Made by a program: the position numbers and the translations under genes. From NCBI GenBank assembly GCA_002816585.1, contig MUCT01000019.1, forward strand, positions 1 through 15,830: a stretch of 15,830 bases of DNA, given 5' to 3'. Positions 1 to 7,154 of the stretch are shown in pieces. The notes beneath the pieces were generated by a model. It did not search any database. It was given only the letters and a program-made list of their open reading frames with translations, and was not told the origin of the DNA. Positions within the stretch are counted from its first letter, which is position 1. Every line of letters begins with the position of its first letter. The DNA comes from SAR202 cluster bacterium Io17-Chloro-G6 (GTDB lineage: Bacteria > Chloroflexota > Dehalococcoidia > UBA3495).

Positions 1-11
1 CACCATTGGCA

Positions 12-24
12 ATAGTATATATCT
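12..24 (+). promoter_or_regulatory. Promoter-like element, copy A (upstream of first binding protein)
   Basis: The sequence ATAGTATATATCT lies here and recurs exactly at 2451-2463, in both cases 224 bases before the start codon of a substrate-binding protein gene. In the second copy a perfect TTGACA precedes it, so this is read as the -10 side of a sigma70-like promoter (TATATA at 16-21). The matching -35 of this copy would fall just before base 1, outside the window. The remaining bases to 235 are AT-rich and hold no gene; TATATATC occurs once more at 142-149. Confidence 0.45.
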
Positions 25-235
25 GTGTCCAGTTCTTATATGTGAGATTTTCTGCACACTTATATTTCATGATCATATCTGCAGTTATGTGTTAATTAAT
101 ATAAACTAAGCGTTAATCGACAATTCAATATGAGTACTAGCTATATATCGTAAATACAGATATTAAGTAACAATCCCCCTGTCCCGGACGGTGACCCGAA
201 AGTTACACGGAGTTCCAACGTTTGGAGGTTAAGTC

Positions 236-2062
236 ATGAAGCTATCCACCTTGAGGAATCCCCTGGTACTTGTTTCCATTCTCCTGGTGTTCATCGTCGC
301 TTGTGGCTCTTCGGCCACGGCAACATCCGCCCCGTCGGCAACGAATACTCCCGAGCCCACGGCCATGCCTGGGTCTACCACCGCGCCACCCACGGCCATG
401 CCTGAGGCCACTGAGGCACCAGCCATGACCCTGAGTTCGGCGAGCCTGCATATGGCGGTAACACCGTTACCTCAAGACACCCTGTTCCCCTGGCTGGCAT
501 CCTCAAGCGGTCATTTACCGTTCCGGCCGATCTTTGAGAACCCCTCCACCATATTCCCTGACACAGGCGTGTCAACGGTAATTCCACAACTCTTCACCGA
601 ATGGGACCTGAGCGCCGACGGGACGGAGTACAGCTTCACGATCCGTGAAGGCGTGCCATTCCATTTCGGCTTCGGCGAATACACAGTCAACGACTTTATT
701 ACGAACATAAACAGTCACTTGGTGGCCGAAGTTGACCTGACGGGTTGTAGTTCGACTTTCAGGGCCTTCATGGGCGCTGACACTGCCACTGAGATGGTGG
801 ATGCGGGCAATCTTACGGTCATCGATGACCACAATTTCACCATGAGCCTGGCACGTCCCCAGGTCGACTTGATTACTTGGTGGTTCAACATTTTGGCAGT
901 CCCCTGCGCGGAGGGTTGGAGCAACGACCAGTTTGAGGCCGAGGGCGAGGCCATGTTCGAGGGCAAGCCCGCCGGCACTGGCTCGTTCCAATTCGTGAGC
1001 CGGCAGCTGGACGAGTTCTCCGAATACGAGCGGGTGCCCTACGACCACTGGCGAAAGAACGCGGACTTTGCGAGTCTGAAGATCTCCACCATTCCCGAGG
1101 ACGCCACCCGCCTGGCTCTGCTGCTCACCGGTGAAGCAGACATGGTGGACGTGCCCAAAGTGCTCTTCGACCAGGCCACCGACGCTGGCATGGTGGTTCT
1201 TGAGAGCCCTCTGGCCGCCGTGGGTCTGACCATCCTGTTCCAGGGTATCTACCAGGTTTCAGAGGTCAACTGGGATCCGGAGAACGACCCCTGGACGCGG
1301 AGGGGCGAGGAGGGCCGCCTGGTCAGGGAGGCCATGAACCGGGCCATCAACCGCGAGGAGATTATCCGCGTGCTCTTCAAGGGCCGGGGCGATCCGATGT
1401 ACAACACCACCTTCCATCAGAGCCTGGAGGGGTGGAACCCCCGTTGGGAAACGGATTTCGAGAAGGATTACGGTTTCGACCCTGAATTGGCCAAGCAGTT
1501 GCTGGACCAAGCAGGTTTGCCCGGAGACGCCAACGGACAGAACCGGTTCCGGGTGGAAGTAAGGCAGAGCAGCCTGCCGGGCCTGCCGGAAGCCATAGAG
1601 GCGGCCCAAGCCACCATGCAAGCGTTCCAGGACATCGGCATCGACGCCTTCTTGGTTCAAACAGAGTTTTCCCAGGCCTTGGACGCCTTCCGGGACCGCC
1701 ACGACGCCCACTTCATCCTCCCGGTGCGTCAGACCATCCGGCCCATCACCGCCAACATGCGTATCTACTGGTACACCGGCCCAACTGACCCCGAACGGGG
1801 CCGCCCCACCCAGGGGGTCCTCTACGCGGAAAGCGAGATTGCCGACAGGGTGTACGAGCAGATGCTCGGAGAGACCGACTCAGCCACGAGGGAGCAGATA
1901 TCTCGGGAGTTGGGCGACTTCCTCTACGACAACTATTACGCTATCCCGGTGGTCAATATCAAGGCCACTATTGTGGCCAACCCCGATGTGGTTGACACCT
2001 ACACCTTTGGCGGAGTAACCGGGGTGTTCAGCCACCTGGAGTACGCCACTGCTACCCGGTAA
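236..2062 (+). CDS. Peptide/nickel-type ABC transporter substrate-binding lipoprotein (paralog 1)
   Basis: This 608-residue protein belongs to the family 5 extracellular solute-binding proteins (SBP_bac_5, DppA/OppA type), which capture peptides or related solutes outside the membrane and pass them to a Dpp-type permease. The ATG has GGAGG at 224-228, seven bases upstream. A short basic N-terminus and hydrophobic stretch lead to the lipobox FIVAC with the lipidated Cys at residue 23. Residues 24-66 are a low-complexity Thr/Pro/Ala/Ser linker containing two PTAMP units. The mature domain follows from about residue 67, with the typical early phrase on partial ionisation of a predicted 'PQLFTEWDLSADGTEYSF' region near 120-137. 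Cys171 and Cys224 are kept in both paralogs and could form a disulfide. It is followed by a paralog and by permease genes. The real substrate cannot be told from sequence. Confidence 0.9.
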   Translation: MKLSTLRNPLVLVSILLVFIVACGSSATATSAPSATNTPEPTAMPGSTTAPPTAMPEATEAPAMTLSSASLHMAVTPLPQDTLFPWLASSSGHLPFRPIFENPSTIFPDTGVSTVIPQLFTEWDLSADGTEYSFTIREGVPFHFGFGEYTVNDFITNINSHLVAEVDLTGCSSTFRAFMGADTATEMVDAGNLTVIDDHNFTMSLARPQVDLITWWFNILAVPCAEGWSNDQFEAEGEAMFEGKPAGTGSFQFVSRQLDEFSEYERVPYDHWRKNADFASLKISTIPEDATRLALLLTGEADMVDVPKVLFDQATDAGMVVLESPLAAVGLTILFQGIYQVSEVNWDPENDPWTRRGEEGRLVREAMNRAINREEIIRVLFKGRGDPMYNTTFHQSLEGWNPRWETDFEKDYGFDPELAKQLLDQAGLPGDANGQNRFRVEVRQSSLPGLPEAIEAAQATMQAFQDIGIDAFLVQTEFSQALDAFRDRHDAHFILPVRQTIRPITANMRIYWYTGPTDPERGRPTQGVLYAESEIADRVYEQMLGETDSATREQISRELGDFLYDNYYAIPVVNIKATIVANPDVVDTYTFGGVTGVFSHLEYATATR

Positions 2063-2093
2063 AAGCAGCATCGGGTGGCATCTATCTCGGCGG

Positions 2094-2134
2094 GGTGGAC
2101 TGCCCAGGGACCGGGAAGCCCTGGGCAGTCCACC
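2094..2134 (+). terminator. Perfect 16-bp hairpin after binding-protein gene 1
   Basis: GGTGGACTGCCCAGGG at 2094-2109 is the exact reverse complement of 2119-2134, with a 9-base loop. It starts 32 bases after the stop codon. Only TTAATC follows, so the T-tract expected of a good intrinsic terminator is missing. It may be a weak terminator or a 3'-end stabilising hairpin that keeps binding-protein mRNA more abundant than downstream mRNA. Confidence 0.7.
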
Positions 2135-2432
2135 TTAATCACGGACTCGTGAAGCGACCATCATCGGTCTAGTTTGAATATGCATGAGTTCCAATTCCGC
2201 CGTTCTTGAGTCGTTCACCTTCGCCTTGGGAATCTATGCGGGTCTGTAAATTCCATACTCCCAGGCATCTTCCCATTGGTTTTCTGGCGGCTGTCTCAAG
2301 GTCAATCATTTTCAAAGTAGCGGACCACCGGTGCTAGCTTCGTGTTAGCACGGAATCGTCAGCACCAACCCGTAGCCAAACGTCCGTTGCCTATATATCT
2401 GAATGGAGGATTATTTCAATGATCAAAAATGC
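2135..2432. other. Non-coding spacer between the two binding-protein genes
   Basis: No gene is supported here. The spacer holds a small stem-loop at 2331-2351 (GTGCTAGC, loop TTCGT, GTTAGCAC; eight pairs with one G-T) and a TATATATCT at 2392-2400 like that in the promoter elements. A GGAGG at 2405-2409 precedes a five-codon ATG frame at 2419 that ends inside the -35 box; I see no reason to call it a gene. Confidence 0.5.
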
Positions 2433-2463
2433 TTGACATCACTGTCGGCGATAGTATATATCT
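2433..2463 (+). promoter_or_regulatory. Sigma70-like promoter, copy B (upstream of second binding protein)
   Basis: A perfect TTGACA at 2433-2438 is followed after 16 bases by TATATA at 2455-2460 (or 18 bases by TATATC at 2457-2462). The 13-base ATAGTATATATCT at 2451-2463 is identical to 12-24, at the same distance from the next start codon. The leader to the ATG at 2675 is about 210 bases, long enough for post-transcriptional control. Confidence 0.55.
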
Positions 2464-4504
2464 TTGTCGAACTTCTCACTGTCATAGCTTAAGGGGTGCC
2501 AGTAGCTATGCCGATAATTGTGATGTTTCTAAATCGACGGGCAATGGGAAGTTGTCGGCGGCACATCTGTAAGATTTACTGTATTCCGTAGAATTATTTA
2601 CGGGTAAAAGACCCCGCCGTTCCCGGATGGCGGCCAGATATATACTCGGAGTTCCAAAGACTGTGAGGTTGAGAATGCTGCTTCCCATCCTGAAGAATCC
2701 TGTGGTGCTAATTTTGATGCTTTTGGTGTTCATCGTTGCTTGTGGCTCTTCGGCCACGGCAACATCCGCCCCCTCGGCAACAAACACTCCAGAGCCCACG
2801 GCTATGCCTGGGTCTACGACCGCGCCGCCCACGGCCATGCCTGAGGCCACCACCGCGGCGCCAACGGATGGCGTGAGCTCGGCAAGCCTGCACATGGCGG
2901 TGACGCCGTTTCCCCAGGACACGCTTTTCCCCTGGCTAGCCTCCCAAAGCGGCCACCTGCCGTTCCGGCCGATCATTGAAAACCCCTCGACGATTGCCCC
3001 CGAGACCGGAGTCTCCACAGTAATCCCACAGCTCTTTACTGATTGGGAAATAAGCGCTGACGGTAAGGAATACAGCTTCAACCTGCGTCAGGGGGTACAG
3101 TTACACTTCGGCTGGGGAGAGTACTCCGTCAATGACTTTATTAGGACGGTAGACAGTTACCTGACGGCCGACGTCGATCTGTCCGGTTGTAGTTCAACGT
3201 TCAAGGGTTTCATGGGAGCCGGCTCCGCCACCGAGATGATGGAGGCGGGCAACCTGAATGTCATCGACGACCACAACTTCACCATGAGCCTGGCCCGTCC
3301 CCAAGTGGACCTCATGACCTGGTGGTTCAACATTCTGGCCATTCCCTGCGCCGAGAGTTGGAGTTCCGCCCAGTTTGAGGCCGAAGGCGAGGCGATGTTC
3401 GAAGGCAAGCCTGCCGGCACCGGCGCCTTCCAGTTCGTAAGCCGGAGTTTGGACGAGTTCTCCGAGTATGAGCGGGTGCCCTACGACCACTGGCGCGTGA
3501 ACCCGGATTTCGCGAATCTAAAGATATCCACCGTTCCTGAAGATGCCACTCGTCTCGCTCTGCTGCTTGCCGGTGAGGCCGACATGGTAGACGTGCCCAA
3601 GGTGCTCTTCGACCAGGCCACCGACGCCGGCATGATCGTGCTGGAAAGTCCTCTGCCCGCTGTGGGTCTGACCATCCTGTTCAACGGTATCTACCACGTT
3701 TCAGAGGTCAACTGGGACCCGGAGAACGACCCCTGGACGCGTAAAGGCGAGGAGGGCCGCCTGGTGCGGGAGGCCATGAACCGGGCCATCAACCGGGAGG
3801 AGATCATCCGCGTCCTCTTCAAGGGCCGGGGCGATCCCATGTACAACACCATCTTCCATCAGAGCCTGGAGGGGTGGAACCCAGCGTGGGAATCTGATTT
3901 CGAAGAGAAATACGGGTTCGATCCTGAATTGGCCAAACAGTTGCTGGACGAGGCAGGATTGCCCGGAGATTCCAACGGCCAGAACCGGTTCCGAGCAGAA
4001 GTCAGGCAGAGCAGCCTACCCGGCTTGCCGGAGGCCATTGAAGCTGCCCAGGCTGCCATGCAGGCGTTCCGGGACATCGGCATAGACGCCTTCTTGGTGC
4101 AAACCGAGTTCTCCCAGGCCCTGGACGCCTTCCGGGACCGCCACGACGCCCACTTCATCCTTCCGGTGCGTCAGACCATTCGGCCTCTAAGCGCCAACAT
4201 GCGCATCTACTACTACACGGGCCCAACTGACCCTGAGAGGGGCCGCCCAACTGAGGGGGTCCTGTATGCGGAAAGCGAGGTTGCCGACCGGGTGTACGAG
4301 CAGATGCTGGCGGAGACCGACCCAGGTATACGCAACACCATATCCAGGGAGTTAGGCGACTTCATATATAACCAGTACATGACCATACCGGTGGTCAATA
4401 TCAGGGCCACCATCGTGGCCGACCCAGATGTGGTCGCATCCTACGAATTTGGCGGCGTAACAGGCGTGTTTAGTCATCTTGAATACGCCACGGCCACCCG
4501 GTAA
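2451..4504 (+). repeat. Tandem duplication, unit B (leader plus binding-protein gene)
   Basis: This is the second copy of the duplicated unit, collinear with 12-2062. Offset between the promoter elements (12 to 2451) and between the start codons (236 to 2675) is the same, 2439 bases, so the net leader length has been kept despite base changes. The proteins differ by one residue in length, in the linker just before residue 65. Confidence 0.8.
2675..4504 (+). CDS. Peptide/nickel-type ABC transporter substrate-binding lipoprotein (paralog 2)
   Basis: This 609-residue SBP_bac_5 lipoprotein is the paralog of the preceding gene. An upstream in-frame ATG at 2627 exists, but the ATG at 2675 is preferred: it gives a normal signal peptide with the lipobox Cys at residue 23, exactly as in paralog 1, has GTGAGG at 2663-2668 as ribosome binding site, and matches the paralog's start in the alignment. 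Residues 16-59 (end of signal peptide and linker) are identical to paralog 1. The pair Cys172/Cys225 is also kept, as is the C-terminus EYATATR. Differences are scattered through the binding domain, so substrate preference may differ. It is the nearest binding protein to the permeases. Confidence 0.9.
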   Translation: MLLPILKNPVVLILMLLVFIVACGSSATATSAPSATNTPEPTAMPGSTTAPPTAMPEATTAAPTDGVSSASLHMAVTPFPQDTLFPWLASQSGHLPFRPIIENPSTIAPETGVSTVIPQLFTDWEISADGKEYSFNLRQGVQLHFGWGEYSVNDFIRTVDSYLTADVDLSGCSSTFKGFMGAGSATEMMEAGNLNVIDDHNFTMSLARPQVDLMTWWFNILAIPCAESWSSAQFEAEGEAMFEGKPAGTGAFQFVSRSLDEFSEYERVPYDHWRVNPDFANLKISTVPEDATRLALLLAGEADMVDVPKVLFDQATDAGMIVLESPLPAVGLTILFNGIYHVSEVNWDPENDPWTRKGEEGRLVREAMNRAINREEIIRVLFKGRGDPMYNTIFHQSLEGWNPAWESDFEEKYGFDPELAKQLLDEAGLPGDSNGQNRFRAEVRQSSLPGLPEAIEAAQAAMQAFRDIGIDAFLVQTEFSQALDAFRDRHDAHFILPVRQTIRPLSANMRIYYYTGPTDPERGRPTEGVLYAESEVADRVYEQMLAETDPGIRNTISRELGDFIYNQYMTIPVVNIRATIVADPDVVASYEFGGVTGVFSHLEYATATR

Positions 4505-4536
4505 ACGCAATTTGGAGTAATTTCGGGACAAAGAGT

Positions 4537-4571
4537 GGCGACCCTGGGCTCAGTCCGAGCCCAGGGTCGCC
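4537..4571 (+). terminator. Perfect 15-bp hairpin after binding-protein gene 2
   Basis: GGCGACCCTGGGCTC at 4537-4551 pairs fully with 4557-4571 around the 5-base loop AGTCC. It sits 32 bases after the stop codon, the same distance as the hairpin after paralog 1, and shares the core CCCTGGGC/GCCCAGGG in a different register. No T-tract follows (CGCATATATG). A role in partial termination or mRNA 3'-end protection between binding protein and permeases is inferred. Downstream, to 4714, only short dyads such as GGTCTGAGACC near 4604 are seen. Confidence 0.7.
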
Positions 4572-4714
4572 CGCATATATGTAAAACCAACGGCGAAAAA
4601 GCCGGTCTGAGACCTTCAATCAATCCGTTGGGCGGGTATCTGCGTAGCCTAGCAATATACAATAAATAGTATTCGATCCTAATCAGTCTAGGGCTACAAA
4701 CCAAGGGGGCAAAA

Positions 4715-5638
4715 ATGCAACGCTTCATAATGATCCGAATCGGCCAGGCTTTGATCGCCGTGATAGTGGTTAGCGTTATCGTGTTTTCGCTTTCTCACCT
4801 GTCCGGCGACCCTCTGACGGTATTGCTACCCATGGGCGATGTGGCGCCAGAGGACATTGAGGCCATCAGGGCCAAATGGGGCTTGGACAAGCCGATAGTC
4901 AGCCAATATGGCGTGTTCATGGGCAATGCATTGCGGGGAGACTTCGGCAACTCATATGCCTTCGGTGGCGAGACGGCGATGGGGATGGTGATAAGCCGGT
5001 TCCCCGCCACGCTCCAATTAGCGGGATCCGCCCTATTGGTGGCCATTGTCATTGGAATACCATTGGGCGTTATTACCGCGGCGAAAAAGGACTCATTTAT
5101 CGACTATCAAGGGAAAGGGCTGGCCTTTTTGGGCCAGGCGATACCCAGCTTCTGGCTGGGCATCATGCTGATGTGGCTCTTCTCCGTCCAACTGGGCTGG
5201 CTGCCCACTTCGGGCAAGGGAGGCATCACGCACATTCTGATGCCTGCCTTTACCCTGGGCTTGTTCCAGGTGGCCGCCCTGCTCCGCCTGATCCGCTCCT
5301 CAATGCTCGACACCCTGGATACCGAGTACGTGAAAGAGGCCCGGATCAAGGGCCTTCCAGAGTGGAAGGTGATATGGAAGCACGCACTGCGGAACGCTTT
5401 GATCGCGCCGCTCACCTACTTCGCTCTCATCATCGGGGGCTTGTTCACCGGCGCAGTGATCGTGGAGACGGTTTTCTCCTGGCCCGGCGTCGGTCAACTG
5501 GCCGTGGGGTCAGTGCAGTCGCGGGACTTCCCCGTGTTGCAAGCGGTGGTAATCGTGGGTTCGGCCATCTATATAGCGGCTAACTTTTTCGTGGATATCC
5601 TATACGCCTATGTCGACCCCCGGATACGCTATGCCTAG
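4715..5638 (+). CDS. dppB: Peptide ABC transporter permease, DppB/OppB family
   Basis: This 307-residue inner-membrane protein is one half of the substrate channel. The family's usual length is about 305-340. The first membrane helix covers roughly residues 9-30, and several more follow. The cytoplasmic coupling (EAA) segment KEARIKGLPEWKVIWKHALR at 207-226 is the site that docks on the ATPase, followed by the family's ETVFSWPGVGQLAV block near 251-264 and a C-terminal DPRIRYA. The ATG at 4715 has GGGGG at 4705-4709 five bases upstream; a second ATG at 4730 is possible. It stands 34 bases before the partner permease gene, so the two are probably cotranscribed. Function as a peptide channel is family knowledge; the transported compound is unknown. 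Confidence 0.9.
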   Translation: MQRFIMIRIGQALIAVIVVSVIVFSLSHLSGDPLTVLLPMGDVAPEDIEAIRAKWGLDKPIVSQYGVFMGNALRGDFGNSYAFGGETAMGMVISRFPATLQLAGSALLVAIVIGIPLGVITAAKKDSFIDYQGKGLAFLGQAIPSFWLGIMLMWLFSVQLGWLPTSGKGGITHILMPAFTLGLFQVAALLRLIRSSMLDTLDTEYVKEARIKGLPEWKVIWKHALRNALIAPLTYFALIIGGLFTGAVIVETVFSWPGVGQLAVGSVQSRDFPVLQAVVIVGSAIYIAANFFVDILYAYVDPRIRYA

Positions 5639-5672
5639 CCTCGGCGTATTACTGGGGAGGAGATAAAATACC

Positions 5673-6755
5673 ATGGCTGTAAACACCACGCAGTCCCGAG
5701 TGGCCCGAGTTCCGATCGATGCTTCCATGCAGATTTGGAGAGGATACAAGGCTATTCGCCGGTTTCCTTTGGTTCCCATCATAGTTTTGTTGGTGGTTCT
5801 GATGATACCTGCGATCTTCGCCGATGTTATCGCACCCCACGACCCTCGCCGCGGCGATCTGTCAGATAGGCTGGTGCCGCCGGCATGGCAAGGTCCTCAG
5901 GTGCAACTCAAGGAGGTGGTGGCGACGGTAGACCGGGATAACTTCCAGAATGAGATATTGGTCGATGACGCCGATCGGAAGATCAAAATTCAAGAAGGCA
6001 CGATCGTGGGAGACGAAACTCGCCAATCTTCGCGGTTGGGTGATGAGCTATCGATCCTGAGGCGGCCCGGCGGATCGAGCACGTACCTTTTGGGCACCGA
6101 TAAGAGCGGTTCGGACGTCTTCAGCCGCATCATCCATGGGGCCCGTATTGCCTTGATGGTGTCCCTGCTGGCCATCGTCCTTTCCGGTGTGATCGGAGTA
6201 ACCCTGGGAATGCTTGCCGGTTACTTAGGAGGCTTGGTCGACGCAATTGTCATGCGGTTGGTGGACGTGTCTCTTTCTATCTCCATTGTGCTGGTGGCCC
6301 TCGTGCTGGCTGCGGTGCGGGGTCCCGGAACTGAGAACGTGCTGGCGGTGGTGGCCCTGCTCCTTTGGTCCAGGTTCGCCCGGCTGGCCCGCGGCGAGAC
6401 CTTGGCCCTCAAGAACCTGGACTTCGTCGCCCGGGCCCGGGTGGCGGGTTCGTCCCATATTCGCATCATGCTCCGGCACATACTGCCAAACCTGGTCAAC
6501 ACCATGATTGTGTTGGCCACCCTCAATATCGGGTTCGTAATCGTCTTGGAGGCGGGTCTCAGCTTCCTGGGAGCCGGCGTCCCACGTCCCAATCCAGCCT
6601 GGGGGTTGATGGTTGCGGACGGGCGTGAGTTAATCACTGAATCCTGGTGGGTTGCATTCTTCCCAGGTGTCGCCATCCTGCTGACGGTGCTGTCATTCAA
6701 TCTTCTTGGAGACTGGGTGCGGGACAAGCTGGATCCCAAACAGCGGCAACTCTAG
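5673..6755 (+). CDS. dppC: Peptide ABC transporter permease, DppC/OppC family, with enlarged periplasmic loop
   Basis: This 360-residue protein is the second channel subunit. The ATG has GGGGAGGAG at 5654-5662. After a cytoplasmic N-terminus, membrane helix 1 lies near residues 32-53. The family motif [13 protein letters not shown] is at 140-152, and the coupling segment [20 protein letters not shown] at 253-272, followed by [19 protein letters not shown] near 293-311. Most family members have about 280-310 residues with the LGTD motif soon after the first helix; here about 65 extra residues (roughly 72-138, rich in Asp, Arg, Lys and Gln) sit between them in the predicted periplasmic part. 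The insertion keeps the frame and the rest is intact, so it is probably functional. The gene ends just before a decayed ATPase fragment. Confidence 0.9.
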
Positions 6756-6782
6756 AGCACCGGAGGCTGGCCAAACTGCACT

Positions 6783-6872
6783 ATCCTTGAAGTAAGTGAC
6801 CTCCGAACCCGAACTGCATAGGCGCCAAGGCGGTGAACGGCATTAGCTTCGACTTTCTCTGGGAAAATCTCT
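6783..6872 (+). pseudogene. Remnant of a DppD-like ATPase N-terminus
   Basis: Two peptide stretches match the start of the intact DppD-like protein encoded at 9014 in order and at nearly the right spacing. Frame of 6783 reads ILEVSDLRT (intact protein: VLEVKDLQT), then a TAG at 6819. Frame of 6827 reads KAVNGISFDF (intact: KAVDGISFSL) and continues weakly as ENLLE against GETLGI. The gap between the two blocks is 10 bases shorter than in the intact gene, which explains the frame change. Walker A and everything after it are missing. It lies immediately after dppC, where dppD is usually found, so it is most likely the remains of the original or a duplicated ATPase gene. The similarity is short, so chance cannot be fully excluded. 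Confidence 0.5.
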
Positions 6873-6925
6873 TGGAGCCCAGGACAGCGTGGTATAAGCT
6901 AATCCGTCACCGCCTTTCGTTTTTT
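6827..6925 (+). terminator. Long imperfect stem-loop with T-tract after the permease genes
   Basis: The left arm 6827-6849 (AAGGCGGTGAACGG, C, ATTAGCTT) pairs with the right arm 6896-6916 (AAGCTAAT, CCGTCACCGCCTT) giving 21 base pairs with two single-base bulges and a 46-base loop. TTTCGTTTTTT follows at 6915-6925. This could act as an intrinsic terminator of the permease transcript. The loop is unusually large, and the left arm lies inside the ATPase remnant. The remaining spacer 6926-7154 holds no supported gene. Confidence 0.5.
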
Positions 6926-7154
6926 GCCTCGGGCCGTCACCGTCTGGTGGAATAATCAGTCGCCTAGTGCCATCCTACGGGGCGGACTTGGTCCAAGACC
7001 TCGGGTAGGAGATTCCCAATATTGAGAGGAGGCGAATCTCCGTGCTACTCTATAAATCTCACACCTCTACGGTTCTATCTCCACCACCGGCAACCAGTTC
7101 ATCAAAGCTCTGGGCCGACGCGGTATAGGGAGTTGCTGAGTCAGTCCCCATCCC

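Larger units (their letters stand above)
12..2062 (+). repeat. Tandem duplication, unit A (leader plus binding-protein gene)
   Basis: This stretch corresponds at a constant offset of 2439 bases to 2451-4501, from the promoter-like element through the leader into the gene. The leader before the start codon also aligns, for example GGAGTTCCAA at 209-218 and 2648-2657 and the CCCGGA(C/T)GG block near 183 and 2622. The proteins are 608 and 609 residues and align along their whole length, so the duplication included the upstream control region. The copies have diverged, so it is not recent. Confidence 0.8.

Noticed and set aside
2419..2436. Five-codon frame (MIKNA) behind GGAGG at 2405-2409, possible leader peptide
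   Set aside because: It overlaps the TTGACA of the promoter and so lies upstream of the expected transcript start; too short to support.
2627..2674. Longer start (ATG 2627) for the second binding protein
   Set aside because: It would put 16 residues with two arginines ahead of the signal peptide; ATG 2675 matches the paralog and has its own ribosome binding site.
4876..5583. 235-codon frame on the + strand inside the DppB-like gene
   Set aside because: It is out of frame with a clear permease, lacks recognisable domains and is a product of high GC in the third frame.
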